From Akkermansiaceae bacterium (GTDB taxonomy: Bacteria > Verrucomicrobiota > Verrucomicrobiia > Verrucomicrobiales > Akkermansiaceae): 41,382 nucleotides of DNA. The stretch spans positions 1-41,382 of the forward strand of contig CAIVSK010000135.1 of the NCBI GenBank assembly GCA_903908495.1, read 5' to 3'. A program made the translations under genes and the position numbers. The notes beneath the pieces are model-generated. The model did no database searches and was not told the DNA's origin. It worked only from the letters and a program-made list of their open reading frames with translations. Positions 32,305-41,382 of this stretch are shown piece by piece. Positions within the stretch are counted from its first letter, which is position 1; the number at the start of each line of letters is the position of its first letter.

Positions 32305-35300
32305 GTGATTAAAAAAGCCACTCTTGCCACCGTGCTGATCTTGTCGGCATGGATTCTCTCCATCGTTCCCACGCGTGCCGAGGGGATGTTGCAGTACTTC
32401 AACACGAGCTGGGCGGAAATCACCCGCAAAATGCCCGAACTCGCCGAGGCGGGGTATGATTCCATCTGGCTGCCCCCGCCGACCAAGGGATCGGGCGCGT
32501 TGTCAGTCGGTTACGACGTGTGGGACCGCTTCGATCTCGGGTCAAAGGACCAGCGCGGCAGTGTGCGCACCCGCTATGGCACCGAGGCTGAGTTGATTGA
32601 ACTGGTCAGCACCGCGCACCGGTTCGGGATCAGGATCTATCTGGACAATGTGGTGAACCACTGCGCGTTCGACACGCCCGGGTACGATGCCAATTCCCCG
32701 ATCTCTCTGTATCCCGGCATGCTGCCCGGAGATTTTCACCTGCGCGTCACCGGCGACGGGTTCTACCGGAAATGGGACAACACGCGCGACTGGAACGACG
32801 CGTGGCAGGTGCAATACCTCGGGCTTTCCGATCTCATTGATATTGCCAGCGAGCCCGGGCCCACCAATGGCAACCACGGCTACCACGAAGGCGACACCCT
32901 CGCAAAGCCCGAATTCGTCCGCCATCCCAACAACCCGGAATACTATTGCTACAAGCCAAGCGGCGCGGGACAGCGGCACGCCGCAGGGCAGGGGATCTAT
33001 GTCGGGTTCGGCCCGGGCAATGGAATCTCGACCGCGCTGCTCGCGGCCAACCCGGATTTTTACAAGGAACGGGTCGAGGATTTTCTGTGCCGCTCCGCCC
33101 GCTGGGAGATTGACCGGACCAAGGCGGACGGCTTCCGCCTGGACGCAGTGAAGCATGTCCCAGCAGATTTTTTCGGGGCCACCTACGGAGCGGACCGGGA
33201 TTCATCGGCCTACGGGTACACCGGACAGGTCCAGCTCCAGTTCAATTTATCGCGGGGATTTTCCGACTGGGACAACCACCGCGACACGGTATTTGACACC
33301 GAGAAACCGCGCGACGATGCGATGCTCTTCGGTGAGCACCTCGGCCAGCCGCCGCCCTACGATGGCTACCTCAATGCGGGCATGCGCTTGGTGGACAACG
33401 ATTTGCACAACAACCTCAATGGCATGCTCGGCAACCCATGGGGCTCGCTCGCCGGTTTTGACGGCCCCGGATACGGCGGATTTCCCCCCGGCAGCGGCGT
33501 GATGTTCGCGCAAAGCCACGATAACGACTACTCCGTGTGCCGCGAGTTGCAGCACGCAATCTGCTTCACCCGCGCCGGGCTGCCACTCATTTACACCGAC
33601 GGCAATCACCACGCTGACGTACTCAACGGCAGCGGTGGGGCCTTTCCTCGCCATGCCAATACCGCCTATCTCGGCCAATGGGGCGACGCGCGCATCCCCA
33701 ATCTGCTCAAAATCCACCAGAGCATGTCCCGCGGCTGGCAATTCCCGCGCTGGAGCGATGCGGACTTCCTTGCCTATGAACGCATTGACGAGCGTGAGTT
33801 TGCGGAGTCCGACCAGACGCTCAAACAGCGCAAGGGCGTGACCATGATCATGATGCTCAATGACAACTACGGCGCCGGCCAGGAGCGTCCCCTTGCCACC
33901 TCCTTCCCCTCCGCTGCGGGCGGGGGATCCGAAAACAACCCCGATACCAACGACGAATATCTCTATCAATACGCCCGCGGCTATGGCAGCCAGACGGGGT
34001 TCTACAGCTACGCCTCGGCGCTTGGCTCGGTGCTGGTGGACAAGGGCAGCTATTTTGTGTTCTCACCGCGCACCCCGGAGGAATCCTCGCTTTGGTCGGC
34101 TGGCGGCGGCAGCCCGCTGACGATCTATCAAAACAATGCGGCGGTCGGCAAGGTGAGTTTGACCCGCCGTGATGGAGCGGATGGCGACCCGGGGTTCAAC
34201 CCCTACGGACTCCCGGACTCGGTCACCTCGGATTACAGTTATACCATGGATGTGCCGCGCGTCACGGACAGTTCCGCGCTGCGCTTGGTGGTCCGGGCGG
34301 ACGGCTCGGCGGAAAACATCCTGCTCAAACTCGACGGCGGCATCGATCTCAACGGCACCCGCCCAGCCGGTAACAGCGACCCGTTCTATCGGGACAACCC
34401 GCCCGCCTTGTCCACCGATGTTTTTCTCGGCTATGAACAGCCCGGTTTCACCCGCAGGCAATATGCCGAGAAATTTGCCGCCAAGGACACCACCCGCAAT
34501 CACGTCGGCTCATCCGGCGCGGAAACCTACGCGACAGTGATTGGCAGCAAGGTGTTCGCGATTGCCAACGGGCCTCTCAACTCGAACGATTACTCGACGG
34601 ATGGCGGCACCCTCGCGGCCTTTCTCTATCACGATCCGCTCGACGTGGTCGGCGGCACGCCGGTCGGCGGTTGGCCGGGTGGAGTGGCGCCGAAGCAATA
34701 TGGGGAATTTTCCTCCAGCCTGGCGATCTGGGCGAAGCCCAACGGCGTGGGTTTAGGGTTCCGCATGTTTTGCTACTACACCGGCGATGGCAGCAACCCG
34801 GAAGGCGCAGGTGGCGAGGGCATCGGCACCACCAAGGTGGCTGAGATGAATTGGAGCCACAATCAGGGCTCGGATGACTGGTGGATGACCGCGACGCTGC
34901 CGAAGCCGGCGGCGGGGGGCACCGTCAAATACAAGATTGGCATTTTCAAGGCAGGCGCGCCGAGTATCTATCCGTCAGGGCCGGCCTCCGTGGCGAAGAA
35001 GTCCAGCATGATGACCGTGTTCGAGATCGACGGCTTCCAGCCCGCCACGGTAGCGCATGCCCAGCACAATGACTACAGCGCGACGACCGGCGGCCTCGAG
35101 GAAGGCTTCCATGTGCTGCGCGGCAGGGTCTTTCTCAAGCGGGACGGCAAGGCGTCTCTCTACAACACGTTCACCCAGACGTTTTACTATGACGCCCAGC
35201 CGCCGCGCGGACAGATACTCTATCCCGCGAACAATGGCGACACGGTGGGTGGCAATGGATATGGCGCAGTGGTGCGCAGCGATTTTTCCGCCACCGCGGT

Positions 35301-36720
35301 GTGGTACCGCATTGTGGACGCGGATGATTCCAATGACGACGCGGCCACCGGCGCGGCCAATGGCAATGCGGCCTGGGTCATGGCATCGGAAGAGACCTCG
35401 AGTCCCGGCATCACGCCGTCCGATCCGGCGCTTGGGCGGCAATGGCGCTTCGACTATATCAACATTCCGGCATCCGGAACCGCCACCCTCCAGGTTCGGA
35501 TCAAGGAGATATCGTCATCTGCAGACAACTCACTGAGTGACTCCGCCGGACACTTCACCACCCTCACTCGCAGCGTGAACACCGCCGGCCCGGATCTGCG
35601 CCTGTTTGTGGGATGGCCACAGGCGGACCGCGCGCTCATCGATCCGGGTTATGTATTCAAGACGTATTTCACCAAGGCGTTGGCGGCGGGCATGAGTGAG
35701 GCGGACGTCAAAAGCCACCTGGTGGTTAGGTACGGATCCAATGAGAGCTGGCCATGGGGCGCTGTGACGCTGGACAGTTCAGGCTATTCCATCAACTGGG
35801 ACGAAACCAGCCAGTATCACGCGTTGGTGTTTCAATTGCCCGATTTGTACAACGGGGTGCCGGACTATTTGTTCCGCGTTGAAGCCACCTTCACGCGGGC
35901 GGCACCGCTGGCCAGCCTGATCGCGCGCCGCCTGGTCACCGCCGCAGCGCCCGCGCAGCCGCGGGTGGCGGTCACCCAGCCGCTGGAAGTTGATAGTGAC
36001 GGGCAAGCGGTGCGGATCGTGCTGCCGGATTTTCCCGCGCTCAACCCGCTGGCTTATGCGGTGCGGGTGGAGACGGATTTGAGTGCCACCGACGTGAGTA
36101 TTTCCTTCAATCTCGGCACGGGGACCCTGACGCCGGTGGATCATGACAGCGCGGTGGCGGGTGTGCAGCCGCTGGTGCAGGGCACGAGCAAGCTCTGGGA
36201 ATTCATCTGGATCCTCAGCGCGCCCGGTGACTACCGCTTCACCGCGAGCGCCACCGGCCCGCGCGGAACCAGCAGCGCCAGCCGCAACGCCCACGTCGTT
36301 GCCAGCCAAGCGGGCGTTGTCGCCCCCGTGGACATGGACGGCGACGGGCTGCCCGGCGCATGGGAAACGGCCAATGGGCTCAGCGACACGGATGCCACCG
36401 GGGTCAACGGCAGGTATGGTGATCCCGATGGCGACGGCATTCCCAACATCGCGGAATACCTCTTCGGCACCAATCCGCAAGTGGCAAACCCCGCGCCCAA
36501 AGTGACCCTCACCCGGCAGCCCGGATCGTGGCATATCACGTTTCCCACCGTGCCGGATCGCAGATACCAACTGCAGGTTTCCCAGGACTTGCGAACCTGG
36601 CTCGATCTCGGGGCCGCCCTCGATACCACCGGCGCCACCGGTCCCGGGGTTTTTCAAGCGGATGATGCCGCCTCAAGCGCCGCGCGCTTGTACCGGATGG
36701 TTGTTTCGGCGGCGAATTGA
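32305..36720 (+). CDS. Large secreted alpha-amylase family (GH13) protein
   Basis: The GTG at 32305 gives 1471 residues with a signal peptide (1-25, ending PTRA). The N-terminal part (about 26-470) is a GH13 (beta/alpha)8 barrel: region I YLDNVVNH (113-119), region II DGFRLDAVKH with nucleophile D280, region III LFGEHLG with acid/base E344, and region IV AQSHDND with D406. All three catalytic carboxylates are present. Residues about 560-1330 form a long beta-rich section of unassigned modules. Near the C-terminus (about 1343-1392) a thrombospondin-3-like calcium segment DMDGDGLPGAWE and DPDGDGIPNIAEYLFGTNP is followed by a domain ending in RLYRMVVSAAN. GH13 enzymes act on alpha-glucans; substrate and product are not predictable. 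The size and modules suggest an extracellular or surface enzyme. Confidence 0.9.
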   Translation: MIKKATLATVLILSAWILSIVPTRAEGMLQYFNTSWAEITRKMPELAEAGYDSIWLPPPTKGSGALSVGYDVWDRFDLGSKDQRGSVRTRYGTEAELIELVSTAHRFGIRIYLDNVVNHCAFDTPGYDANSPISLYPGMLPGDFHLRVTGDGFYRKWDNTRDWNDAWQVQYLGLSDLIDIASEPGPTNGNHGYHEGDTLAKPEFVRHPNNPEYYCYKPSGAGQRHAAGQGIYVGFGPGNGISTALLAANPDFYKERVEDFLCRSARWEIDRTKADGFRLDAVKHVPADFFGATYGADRDSSAYGYTGQVQLQFNLSRGFSDWDNHRDTVFDTEKPRDDAMLFGEHLGQPPPYDGYLNAGMRLVDNDLHNNLNGMLGNPWGSLAGFDGPGYGGFPPGSGVMFAQSHDNDYSVCRELQHAICFTRAGLPLIYTDGNHHADVLNGSGGAFPRHANTAYLGQWGDARIPNLLKIHQSMSRGWQFPRWSDADFLAYERIDEREFAESDQTLKQRKGVTMIMMLNDNYGAGQERPLATSFPSAAGGGSENNPDTNDEYLYQYARGYGSQTGFYSYASALGSVLVDKGSYFVFSPRTPEESSLWSAGGGSPLTIYQNNAAVGKVSLTRRDGADGDPGFNPYGLPDSVTSDYSYTMDVPRVTDSSALRLVVRADGSAENILLKLDGGIDLNGTRPAGNSDPFYRDNPPALSTDVFLGYEQPGFTRRQYAEKFAAKDTTRNHVGSSGAETYATVIGSKVFAIANGPLNSNDYSTDGGTLAAFLYHDPLDVVGGTPVGGWPGGVAPKQYGEFSSSLAIWAKPNGVGLGFRMFCYYTGDGSNPEGAGGEGIGTTKVAEMNWSHNQGSDDWWMTATLPKPAAGGTVKYKIGIFKAGAPSIYPSGPASVAKKSSMMTVFEIDGFQPATVAHAQHNDYSATTGGLEEGFHVLRGRVFLKRDGKASLYNTFTQTFYYDAQPPRGQILYPANNGDTVGGNGYGAVVRSDFSATAVWYRIVDADDSNDDAATGAANGNAAWVMASEETSSPGITPSDPALGRQWRFDYINIPASGTATLQVRIKEISSSADNSLSDSAGHFTTLTRSVNTAGPDLRLFVGWPQADRALIDPGYVFKTYFTKALAAGMSEADVKSHLVVRYGSNESWPWGAVTLDSSGYSINWDETSQYHALVFQLPDLYNGVPDYLFRVEATFTRAAPLASLIARRLVTAAAPAQPRVAVTQPLEVDSDGQAVRIVLPDFPALNPLAYAVRVETDLSATDVSISFNLGTGTLTPVDHDSAVAGVQPLVQGTSKLWEFIWILSAPGDYRFTASATGPRGTSSASRNAHVVASQAGVVAPVDMDGDGLPGAWETANGLSDTDATGVNGRYGDPDGDGIPNIAEYLFGTNPQVANPAPKVTLTRQPGSWHITFPTVPDRRYQLQVSQDLRTWLDLGAALDTTGATGPGVFQADDAASSAARLYRMVVSAAN

Positions 36721-36861
36721 TTTTCCCCCGGCGGCAACTGCGGCATCCGCCGCCTACTACGTCATCCTGCCGGGAGAAAGCACGGAAAAGATGACCTTGA
36801 TCTATCACCTCTCAGGCTGCCCCGGGAGGAGAATGCCATAAAATCCATGACTCTTTCTTTA

Positions 36862-36888
36862 TCCGTGTACTCCGTGAAATCCGTGGTT
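36862..36888 (+). repeat. Nine-base TCCGTGNNN tandem repeat
   Basis: TCCGTGTAC, TCCGTGAAA and TCCGTGGTT follow each other without gaps. The phrase is familiar to me from intergenic regions of Verrucomicrobia and Planctomycetes, but this was not searched. Confidence 0.55.
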
Positions 36889-36908
36889 TCCATCGTCCTT
36901 TCCAGGTT

Positions 36909-37043
36909 TAGCGCTGGCTGACCGGAAAACTGGCTTCCAGCCTGTGATGGAGGACAGCGCGTCGAGCCTGTCGGCCAATGAATCGACAGGCTGGAAGCCC
37001 GTCGGCCATGACATGCGGGACGTCTGTCCTCCTGTCAAACTGC
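36909..37043 (+). repeat. Dispersed palindromic element, copy 3
   Basis: Third copy. It keeps GGCTTCCAGCCTGT and the matching ACAGGCTGGAAGCC, GGACAGCGCGTC and the right end CTGTCCTCCTG shared with copy 2. The left palindrome has one change (ACTGGCTTCCAGCCTGT). It lies between converging genes and ends about 25 bases from the stop of the minus-strand gene. The frame that is coding in copy 2 is open here as well. Confidence 0.88.
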
Positions 37044-37068
37044 CAATATTGGCCTCGCAGGTGGCCGC

Positions 37069-37575
37069 TTAGCGGGTCTCGGCCGATTCGCTGGACGAGT
37101 CATCCTGCTTGGCCGAGCCGATGGACGGCAGGAAACCCTTGGCCGTGTAATCGAAGGTTCCGTATGACAGATTTGCCACCCCCCAAGTGGTCACCCGTCC
37201 GCCGGAAATCCCCTTGAAGCGAGCGGTGCCGCCGATGGCAGAGAACTCACCCGCGAAGCCACCTGTGAGCAGCGAAACCGCGACATGAACGTCAAAGGTG
37301 ATGGTGCCGCCGCTGGATGCGGTGGAGGTGAAGGTCCCGTCAAAGACCAGGTAGGCACCGGCCAGGCTGACGTGCAGGTCATAGACCGAAGTGAAGTTGC
37401 CGAGTAGCGTGGCGCGGCCGCTGTCCACAGCTGCAACGGTCCCGCCTGGCACGGGCTGGGCGAGCAACTGAGCCACGCCGTTGCTGGAGAATGGCACGAG
37501 GTCGCGCGCCTCTACGAACGGGGTGAGGAATGCAAACGAGACGGCGAGTAAAGCGAGGTGGATGGAACGGATCAT
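37069..37575 (-). CDS. Exported protein of unknown function
   Basis: The 168-residue protein starts MIRSIHLALLAVSFAFLTPF at 37575, a clear signal peptide ending around VEA. The mature part is beta-rich with many Gly/Ser/Thr residues, including GRATLLGNFTSVYDLHVS, AYLVFDGTFTSTASSGGTITF and FDYTAKGFLPSIG, and a Ser/Glu-rich polar tail. It looks like a small all-beta secreted protein; the pattern of G-x-F/T strands recalls lipocalin- or CHRD-like beta sheets, but I recognise no family. The frame extends upstream to 37686, but the signal peptide marks this start. A possible -35/-10 pair (TTGCGT, TACATT, 16-base spacer on the minus strand, near 37660-37690) lies upstream. Confidence 0.6.
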   Translation of the reverse strand: MIRSIHLALLAVSFAFLTPFVEARDLVPFSSNGVAQLLAQPVPGGTVAAVDSGRATLLGNFTSVYDLHVSLAGAYLVFDGTFTSTASSGGTITFDVHVAVSLLTGGFAGEFSAIGGTARFKGISGGRVTTWGVANLSYGTFDYTAKGFLPSIGSAKQDDSSSESAETR

Positions 37576-37880
37576 GATTGTTTTCGGTTTTGGGTTTCGG
37601 TTATTACGGTTGTTGTGGCAGAGCCTGGTACAGGTGACCTTTGCCCTGCAAACAGCCGAATGTATTTCAATGAGCACGATACGCAACGGATTTTAAGAGA
37701 TTTTTTGGTTTTATTCAGTGAGGGCTGGAAGCCGGGGCGGGTGGCCTGAGGTGCCGCCAAGATCCCGGAGAGGGGCACCACTGAGGTTGCGGCCCGGGCA
37801 GGGGGCCGGGTTCTCTAAGGGGTCGATAAATATCATATTTTCCAAAGATCCCCCTTGGTTATTTTTACGATCAGTATAAA
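37576..37880. other. Divergent control region, no gene
   Basis: This 305-base AT-richer region separates the minus-strand exported protein from the GH9 gene and must hold both promoters. It contains a GGCTGGAAGCC word (37725-37735) as in the dispersed element, and an AAATAT-C-ATATTT palindrome (37828-37840) about 40 bases before the GH9 start. No clean -35/-10 pair for the GH9 gene could be assigned. Confidence 0.45.
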
Positions 37881-40800
37881 ATGCCGGACAGCATGAAAAA
37901 TACCGGATATAAAGTGCAGTTGGTTATTTTAGCCGTTCTGGCGACCTATTTTCCGAGGGTGGCGGCGCAGGGTGGGGAGGCCGAGCGCATCGACGGTCTC
38001 CACGGCCAGAGTCCGGCCAGCGGGACCGAATGCCTGCGATTCATCACACCGCAAGTGCTCGAACTGGCGCGGACCGGGAGCAAAGCCAAGGGGCAGGACC
38101 CCACCAGTTGGAATTTCGTGCCGGCAGGGGTATTCACGCCGCCCGCTGCCGCCAGTTACGGCGTCGCCGTGAACGGCCAGCCCGCCGCCGCGAGCTTCAG
38201 CGGCTTCCGCCGCCGGGTGGCGCACGCGCCGCTGGCGAAGTTCGACATCCAGATTGACAACCGGGTCTACCTGAAGCTCGCCACTCCGGCGCAACCCGGT
38301 GACGTGGTCAGCATCACCACCGACGGCTGGGGCAGCGGTGTCGCAGACCTGTTCACCGCCACCCTGGCCACTGATCGCCGCAATCCGGCCATCCACGTCA
38401 ACCAGGTCGGGTATTGCACCTGCGGGCCGAAACAGGCGATGGTCGGCTACTACCTTGGCAGCGCCGGCGAATTGGATATTCCGGCGGCAGGCTTCCGAAT
38501 CGTCGCCACCACCACCGGTGCCACCGCCTTCTGCGGCGTGCTCAGCCCGCGCCCGGATGTGGGCTTCGGCACCACGCCCCTGCCTTATCAAAAGGTCATG
38601 GTCGCTGATTTCACGGCGCTCGAAACCTCCGGCACCTATCAGCTGGAAATCGACGGGCTCGGCCGCTCGCTGGCATTCCAGATCGATCCTGACATGGCGC
38701 TGAATTTCGCCCGGATGTATGCGCAGGGACTCTACAACCAGCGTTGCGGGGTCGCCCTCACGCTGCCCTACAGCCGCCACACCCACGCGGCCTGTCACGT
38801 CGATGCCGCCGCCATCCCGACTACTGACGCGGAATTTCAGGATACCTGGGCCACCATAGCCGCCGACAACAGTGACAGCACCGCCAGCAACCGGATCACT
38901 TCGGTGGCCACCCAGTTATACCCGATCCTGCGGCGTGGTCTGATTGATGTTTCCGGCGGCCACCACGATGCGGGCGACTACAGCAAATACACGATCAACT
39001 CCGCGCAGTTGATCCACCACCTGGCGTTTGCCGCTGACAATTTTGCCGGTGCCGGCGATCTCGATAATCTGGGGATTCCCGAGAGCGGCGACGGCAAGAG
39101 CGACCTGTTGCAAGAAGCGAAACAAGAAGCCGACTACCTGGTCAAAATGCAGGATGACGACGGCGGCTTTTTCTTCCTGGTTTACCCGAAACACCGCCCC
39201 TATGAAAACAACGTCCTGCCCGACGCGGGCGACCCGCAAGTGGTGTGGCCGAAAAACACCGCTGTCACCGCTGCTGCGGTGGGTGCCTTGGCGGATATCG
39301 CCTCGTCACCACGCTTCAAACAACAATTCCCAGCGGAAGCCGCGCTCTACCTGCAAAAGGCCCGCGCCGGCTGGAATTTCCTGCTCACGGCCATCCAAAC
39401 CTATGGCAAGGCCGGGAGTTATCAAAAACTCACCCACTACGGGGATTTGTTCTCCCATGACGACGAGCTTGCCTGGGCGGCCGCCGCCATGTTTGTGGCC
39501 ACCGGTGATCCGCTATGCCAGCAGAAATTCATCGAATGGTATAACCCCCAAGCTGCCGATACCGTCCGCTGGGGCTGGTGGTATCTTGTAGAGGGCTTCG
39601 GCTGTGCCGCCCGCTCATACAGCTTTGCCGTGAGCTCCGGCAAACGCACGCTCGCTGAAATGGACGCGGGTCAATTGGCAAAAACCCAAGCGATCATCAA
39701 AACCGCAGGCGACGCCATTGCCAGCCGCAGCCTGCAGAGCGCGTACGGCACCAGCCTTGACGACGCCTCCAAACGGCAAATGACCGCCGGGTGGTTTTTC
39801 TCGGGAGATCGCGCATTTGATATCACTGCCCGCAACGCGCTTGACCCCCGCGCCGATTGGAAAACCCTGGTGCTTGGAAACACCAACTACGAACTCGGTT
39901 GCAACCCGCTCAATGTCTCGTTCGTCACCGGCGCAGGACAACGCCAGCAACATGAAATCGTGCACCAGTACGCCCAAAACGACAACCGGGAAATGCCACC
40001 GTCCGGACTCCCGCTCGGCAACGTCCAGGCCGGCTTCAGCTGGACCAATATGTACGGCTCGGAGCTCAGCCAGATGAATTTTCCGTTCGATTGGGCCGCC
40101 TCCAACCCATACCCGCTCTACGACCGGTGGGGGGATACTTTCAACACCACCACCGAGTTTGTGGTCGCCCAGCAGGCCCGCGAACTTGCCAGCATCAGCG
40201 CCTTGGCGGCAACCGCACCCGGTGCCGCTACCCCGTGGCAAACCGCAGCAGCCACGATCCTGAGCAGCGCTGAATTCCTGCGTCAAAACCAAGTGGCCAC
40301 CTTCACCCTCCAAGCCGGCAATCTCGATCTGACCAACGCCCGCGTCACCTGGGAAACACCGGATCAATGCTACATCGGAGGTCCGACCTTCCAAATGACT
40401 CCCACCAAAACCGGCACCATCTGGGTGGAAGCCGAAGCCGTCCTGGCCGACGGCAAACGCGTCTCAGCCCGCAAGGACGTCGGCATCCAGGCCGTCCAAG
40501 GTGCTTCCGAATTCCAACTTGAACCAAATACGGTCGCCCTCTATCATTTCAACGGCGATTTCAACGATGCGTCCCCCAATGGATTCAACCTGACGCAGCA
40601 CGGCCGGGTTGATTTCGACCGGCTCGCCACCGGTTGGATGGCCAACCCGGCCGGTTCCGCCATCCGCTTTCATGGCATCGGGGACGCGCTCACGGTGCAG
40701 TTGCCGGACACCCGCATTGCCCCCGGCACCACCCCGAGTCCCCTCACCGTGGAAGCGTGGATCCACCCGCTGGGTTACAAGACCTACGGAGTTTCCAACG

Positions 40801-41382
40801 AGCCGCTGCTCAACTTGTACCAAGCGTGGAACTGCCAGTTTGGTGCCCAGCAAGATATGTGGGTGCAACCTAATAATCCGCAAATCACCGCCGATGGAGT
40901 CACTCTGTTTGATCGAACCAAGTGGAGCCAACAGGTCCAACCGGGTACCTGGCAACTCCTCTCGATCGGCCGCGACGCCAGCGGGCAATACACAGTCAAA
41001 CTCAATGATCAGATCGTTGGCACCGGCAGCGCCGGAACCCTTGCCAGTTACAACGGCACCGGTGATTGGACCCTGACCATCGGTAACTTCGACGGGTATA
41101 TCGACGAACTCCGGATCACCGGCAGCGTCCCCGCCACCACCCCCCCTGCAACCACCACCACCACCACCACCACCGGCACCGGCACCGGCACCGGCACCGG
41201 CACAGGCGGCACAGGCGGCACAGGCGGCACAGGCGGCACCGGCGGCGCCGGCGGTAATGGAGGAGCGGCCGGCTCAGGCGGCGTAGCCGGTAACGGCACA
41301 GGAACAGGAGCCTCTCTTATAGGCGGAACAGGCGGCAACTCCGGAAATATCTACGCCGGCGGATTTGAAGGTTACGGCACAA
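37881..41382 (+). CDS. GH9-type secreted glycanase with LamG-like domain (3' end outside window)
   Basis: The frame is open from 37881 to the window end (1167 codons, no stop). A signal peptide follows MKNTGYKVQLVILAVLATYF (ATG 37893 may be the true start). An N-terminal Ig-like CelD domain holds AIHVNQVGYCT, then the GH9 catalytic domain has the Asp pair of GGHHDAGDYSKY (D363, D366), GCNPLNVSFVTGAG and the probable proton donor E759 in NTTTEFVVAQQARELA. A LamG/concanavalin-like domain follows (about 880-1085, LYHFNGDFNDASPNG), then a Thr-rich and Gly-Thr-rich low-complexity tail from about 1090. GH9 enzymes cleave beta-1,4-glucans and related glycans; the exact substrate is open. The GH13 gene upstream suggests a polysaccharide-use region. 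Confidence 0.88.
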   Translation, partial: MPDSMKNTGYKVQLVILAVLATYFPRVAAQGGEAERIDGLHGQSPASGTECLRFITPQVLELARTGSKAKGQDPTSWNFVPAGVFTPPAAASYGVAVNGQPAAASFSGFRRRVAHAPLAKFDIQIDNRVYLKLATPAQPGDVVSITTDGWGSGVADLFTATLATDRRNPAIHVNQVGYCTCGPKQAMVGYYLGSAGELDIPAAGFRIVATTTGATAFCGVLSPRPDVGFGTTPLPYQKVMVADFTALETSGTYQLEIDGLGRSLAFQIDPDMALNFARMYAQGLYNQRCGVALTLPYSRHTHAACHVDAAAIPTTDAEFQDTWATIAADNSDSTASNRITSVATQLYPILRRGLIDVSGGHHDAGDYSKYTINSAQLIHHLAFAADNFAGAGDLDNLGIPESGDGKSDLLQEAKQEADYLVKMQDDDGGFFFLVYPKHRPYENNVLPDAGDPQVVWPKNTAVTAAAVGALADIASSPRFKQQFPAEAALYLQKARAGWNFLLTAIQTYGKAGSYQKLTHYGDLFSHDDELAWAAAAMFVATGDPLCQQKFIEWYNPQAADTVRWGWWYLVEGFGCAARSYSFAVSSGKRTLAEMDAGQLAKTQAIIKTAGDAIASRSLQSAYGTSLDDASKRQMTAGWFFSGDRAFDITARNALDPRADWKTLVLGNTNYELGCNPLNVSFVTGAGQRQQHEIVHQYAQNDNREMPPSGLPLGNVQAGFSWTNMYGSELSQMNFPFDWAASNPYPLYDRWGDTFNTTTEFVVAQQARELASISALAATAPGAATPWQTAAATILSSAEFLRQNQVATFTLQAGNLDLTNARVTWETPDQCYIGGPTFQMTPTKTGTIWVEAEAVLADGKRVSARKDVGIQAVQGASEFQLEPNTVALYHFNGDFNDASPNGFNLTQHGRVDFDRLATGWMANPAGSAIRFHGIGDALTVQLPDTRIAPGTTPSPLTVEAWIHPLGYKTYGVSNEPLLNLYQAWNCQFGAQQDMWVQPNNPQITADGVTLFDRTKWSQQVQPGTWQLLSIGRDASGQYTVKLNDQIVGTGSAGTLASYNGTGDWTLTIGNFDGYIDELRITGSVPATTPPATTTTTTTTGTGTGTGTGTGGTGGTGGTGGTGGAGGNGGAAGSGGVAGNGTGTGASLIGGTGGNSGNIYAGGFEGYGT
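41149..41230 (+). repeat. Trinucleotide/hexanucleotide repeats in the GH9 tail
   Basis: Eight ACC codons are followed by four GGC-ACC units and then GGCACA/GGCGGCACA units, encoding poly-Thr, Gly-Thr and Gly-Gly-Thr repeats. All units are multiples of three bases, so copy-number change would alter linker length without a frameshift. Confidence 0.8.

Larger units (their letters stand above)
36721..37068. other. Intergenic region with repeats, no gene
   Basis: Between the GH13 gene and the converging exported-protein gene I see no supported gene. It holds a GGCGGC/GCCGCC inverted repeat just after the stop (36730-36754 area), a triple TCCGTG tandem repeat (36862-36888) and copy 3 of the dispersed element. 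Confidence 0.55.

Noticed and set aside
35030-35052. Further copy of the dispersed element inside the GH13 gene
   Set aside because: GGCTTCCAGCCCGCC shares only the short core. No flanking landmarks of the element are present, so chance is likely.
41149-41230. CRISPR-like regular repeats
   Set aside because: Units are 3-9 bases, have no spacers and lie inside an open reading frame; this is a simple-sequence repeat.

Overview
The window is about 41.4 kb of GC-rich bacterial DNA. It resembles a chromosome of the Verrucomicrobiota, probably a heterotroph of the Verrucomicrobiales type. This is an inference. It rests on a PEP-CTERM-type sorting tail, secreted glycoside hydrolases, a Tat-exported Gfo/Idh/MocA oxidoreductase beside a sialate O-acetylesterase, paired PilT-like ATPases, few clear Shine-Dalgarno sequences, and 'TGWKPV'-coding palindromic repeats that I associate with this phylum. 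I see no rRNA, tRNA, CRISPR array, integrase or transposase. High GC keeps many antisense frames open, and these were left out.

Layout. 1-3.8 kb: a lipoate-protein ligase-like gene, then on the minus strand a Gfo/Idh/MocA oxidoreductase followed by a sialate O-acetylesterase. 4.0-11.0 kb (plus strand): radC, an AsmA-like membrane protein, a trio resembling the yqjD/yqjE envelope-stress genes, and two different PilT-type ATPases. 11.3-15.5 kb: a small zinc-ribbon membrane protein, a double-FKBP prolyl isomerase, a rhodanese lipoprotein, ppnP, a DUF2459 lipoprotein, a PEP-CTERM gene remnant and a MauE/DoxX-like membrane protein. 15.5-21.5 kb: leuB (minus), then a polyphosphate cluster of ppk2 (minus) divergent from a Ppx/GppA homologue and ppk1 (plus). 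21.7-29.6 kb: a sigma-70 family factor (minus), pyrD, an ArsP-like permease, an MFS transporter and an orphan HyfB-like proton-translocating subunit. 29.7-41.4 kb: a single-domain response regulator and a soluble PAS histidine kinase, then a large secreted GH13 protein, an unknown exported protein (minus) and a GH9-type glycanase cut off by the window end.

The polyphosphate genes form a synthesis, use and sensing/hydrolysis module. However, the Ppx homologue has lost the usual acidic residues of its phosphate-binding loops. The secreted hydrolases, the esterase and the oxidoreductase fit polysaccharide degradation.

The most unusual structure is a dispersed element of about 117-135 bp, present three times (31-147, 24126-24257, 36909-37043). 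It carries palindromes built on GGCTTCCAGCC and stays open in one reading frame in every copy. The middle copy lies inside the permease gene and adds about 40 codons in frame, ahead of three evenly spaced Cys-Cys pairs. Shorter palindromes with the same words occur at 7870, 23913 and 37725. Several other short tandem and inverted repeats lie between genes.
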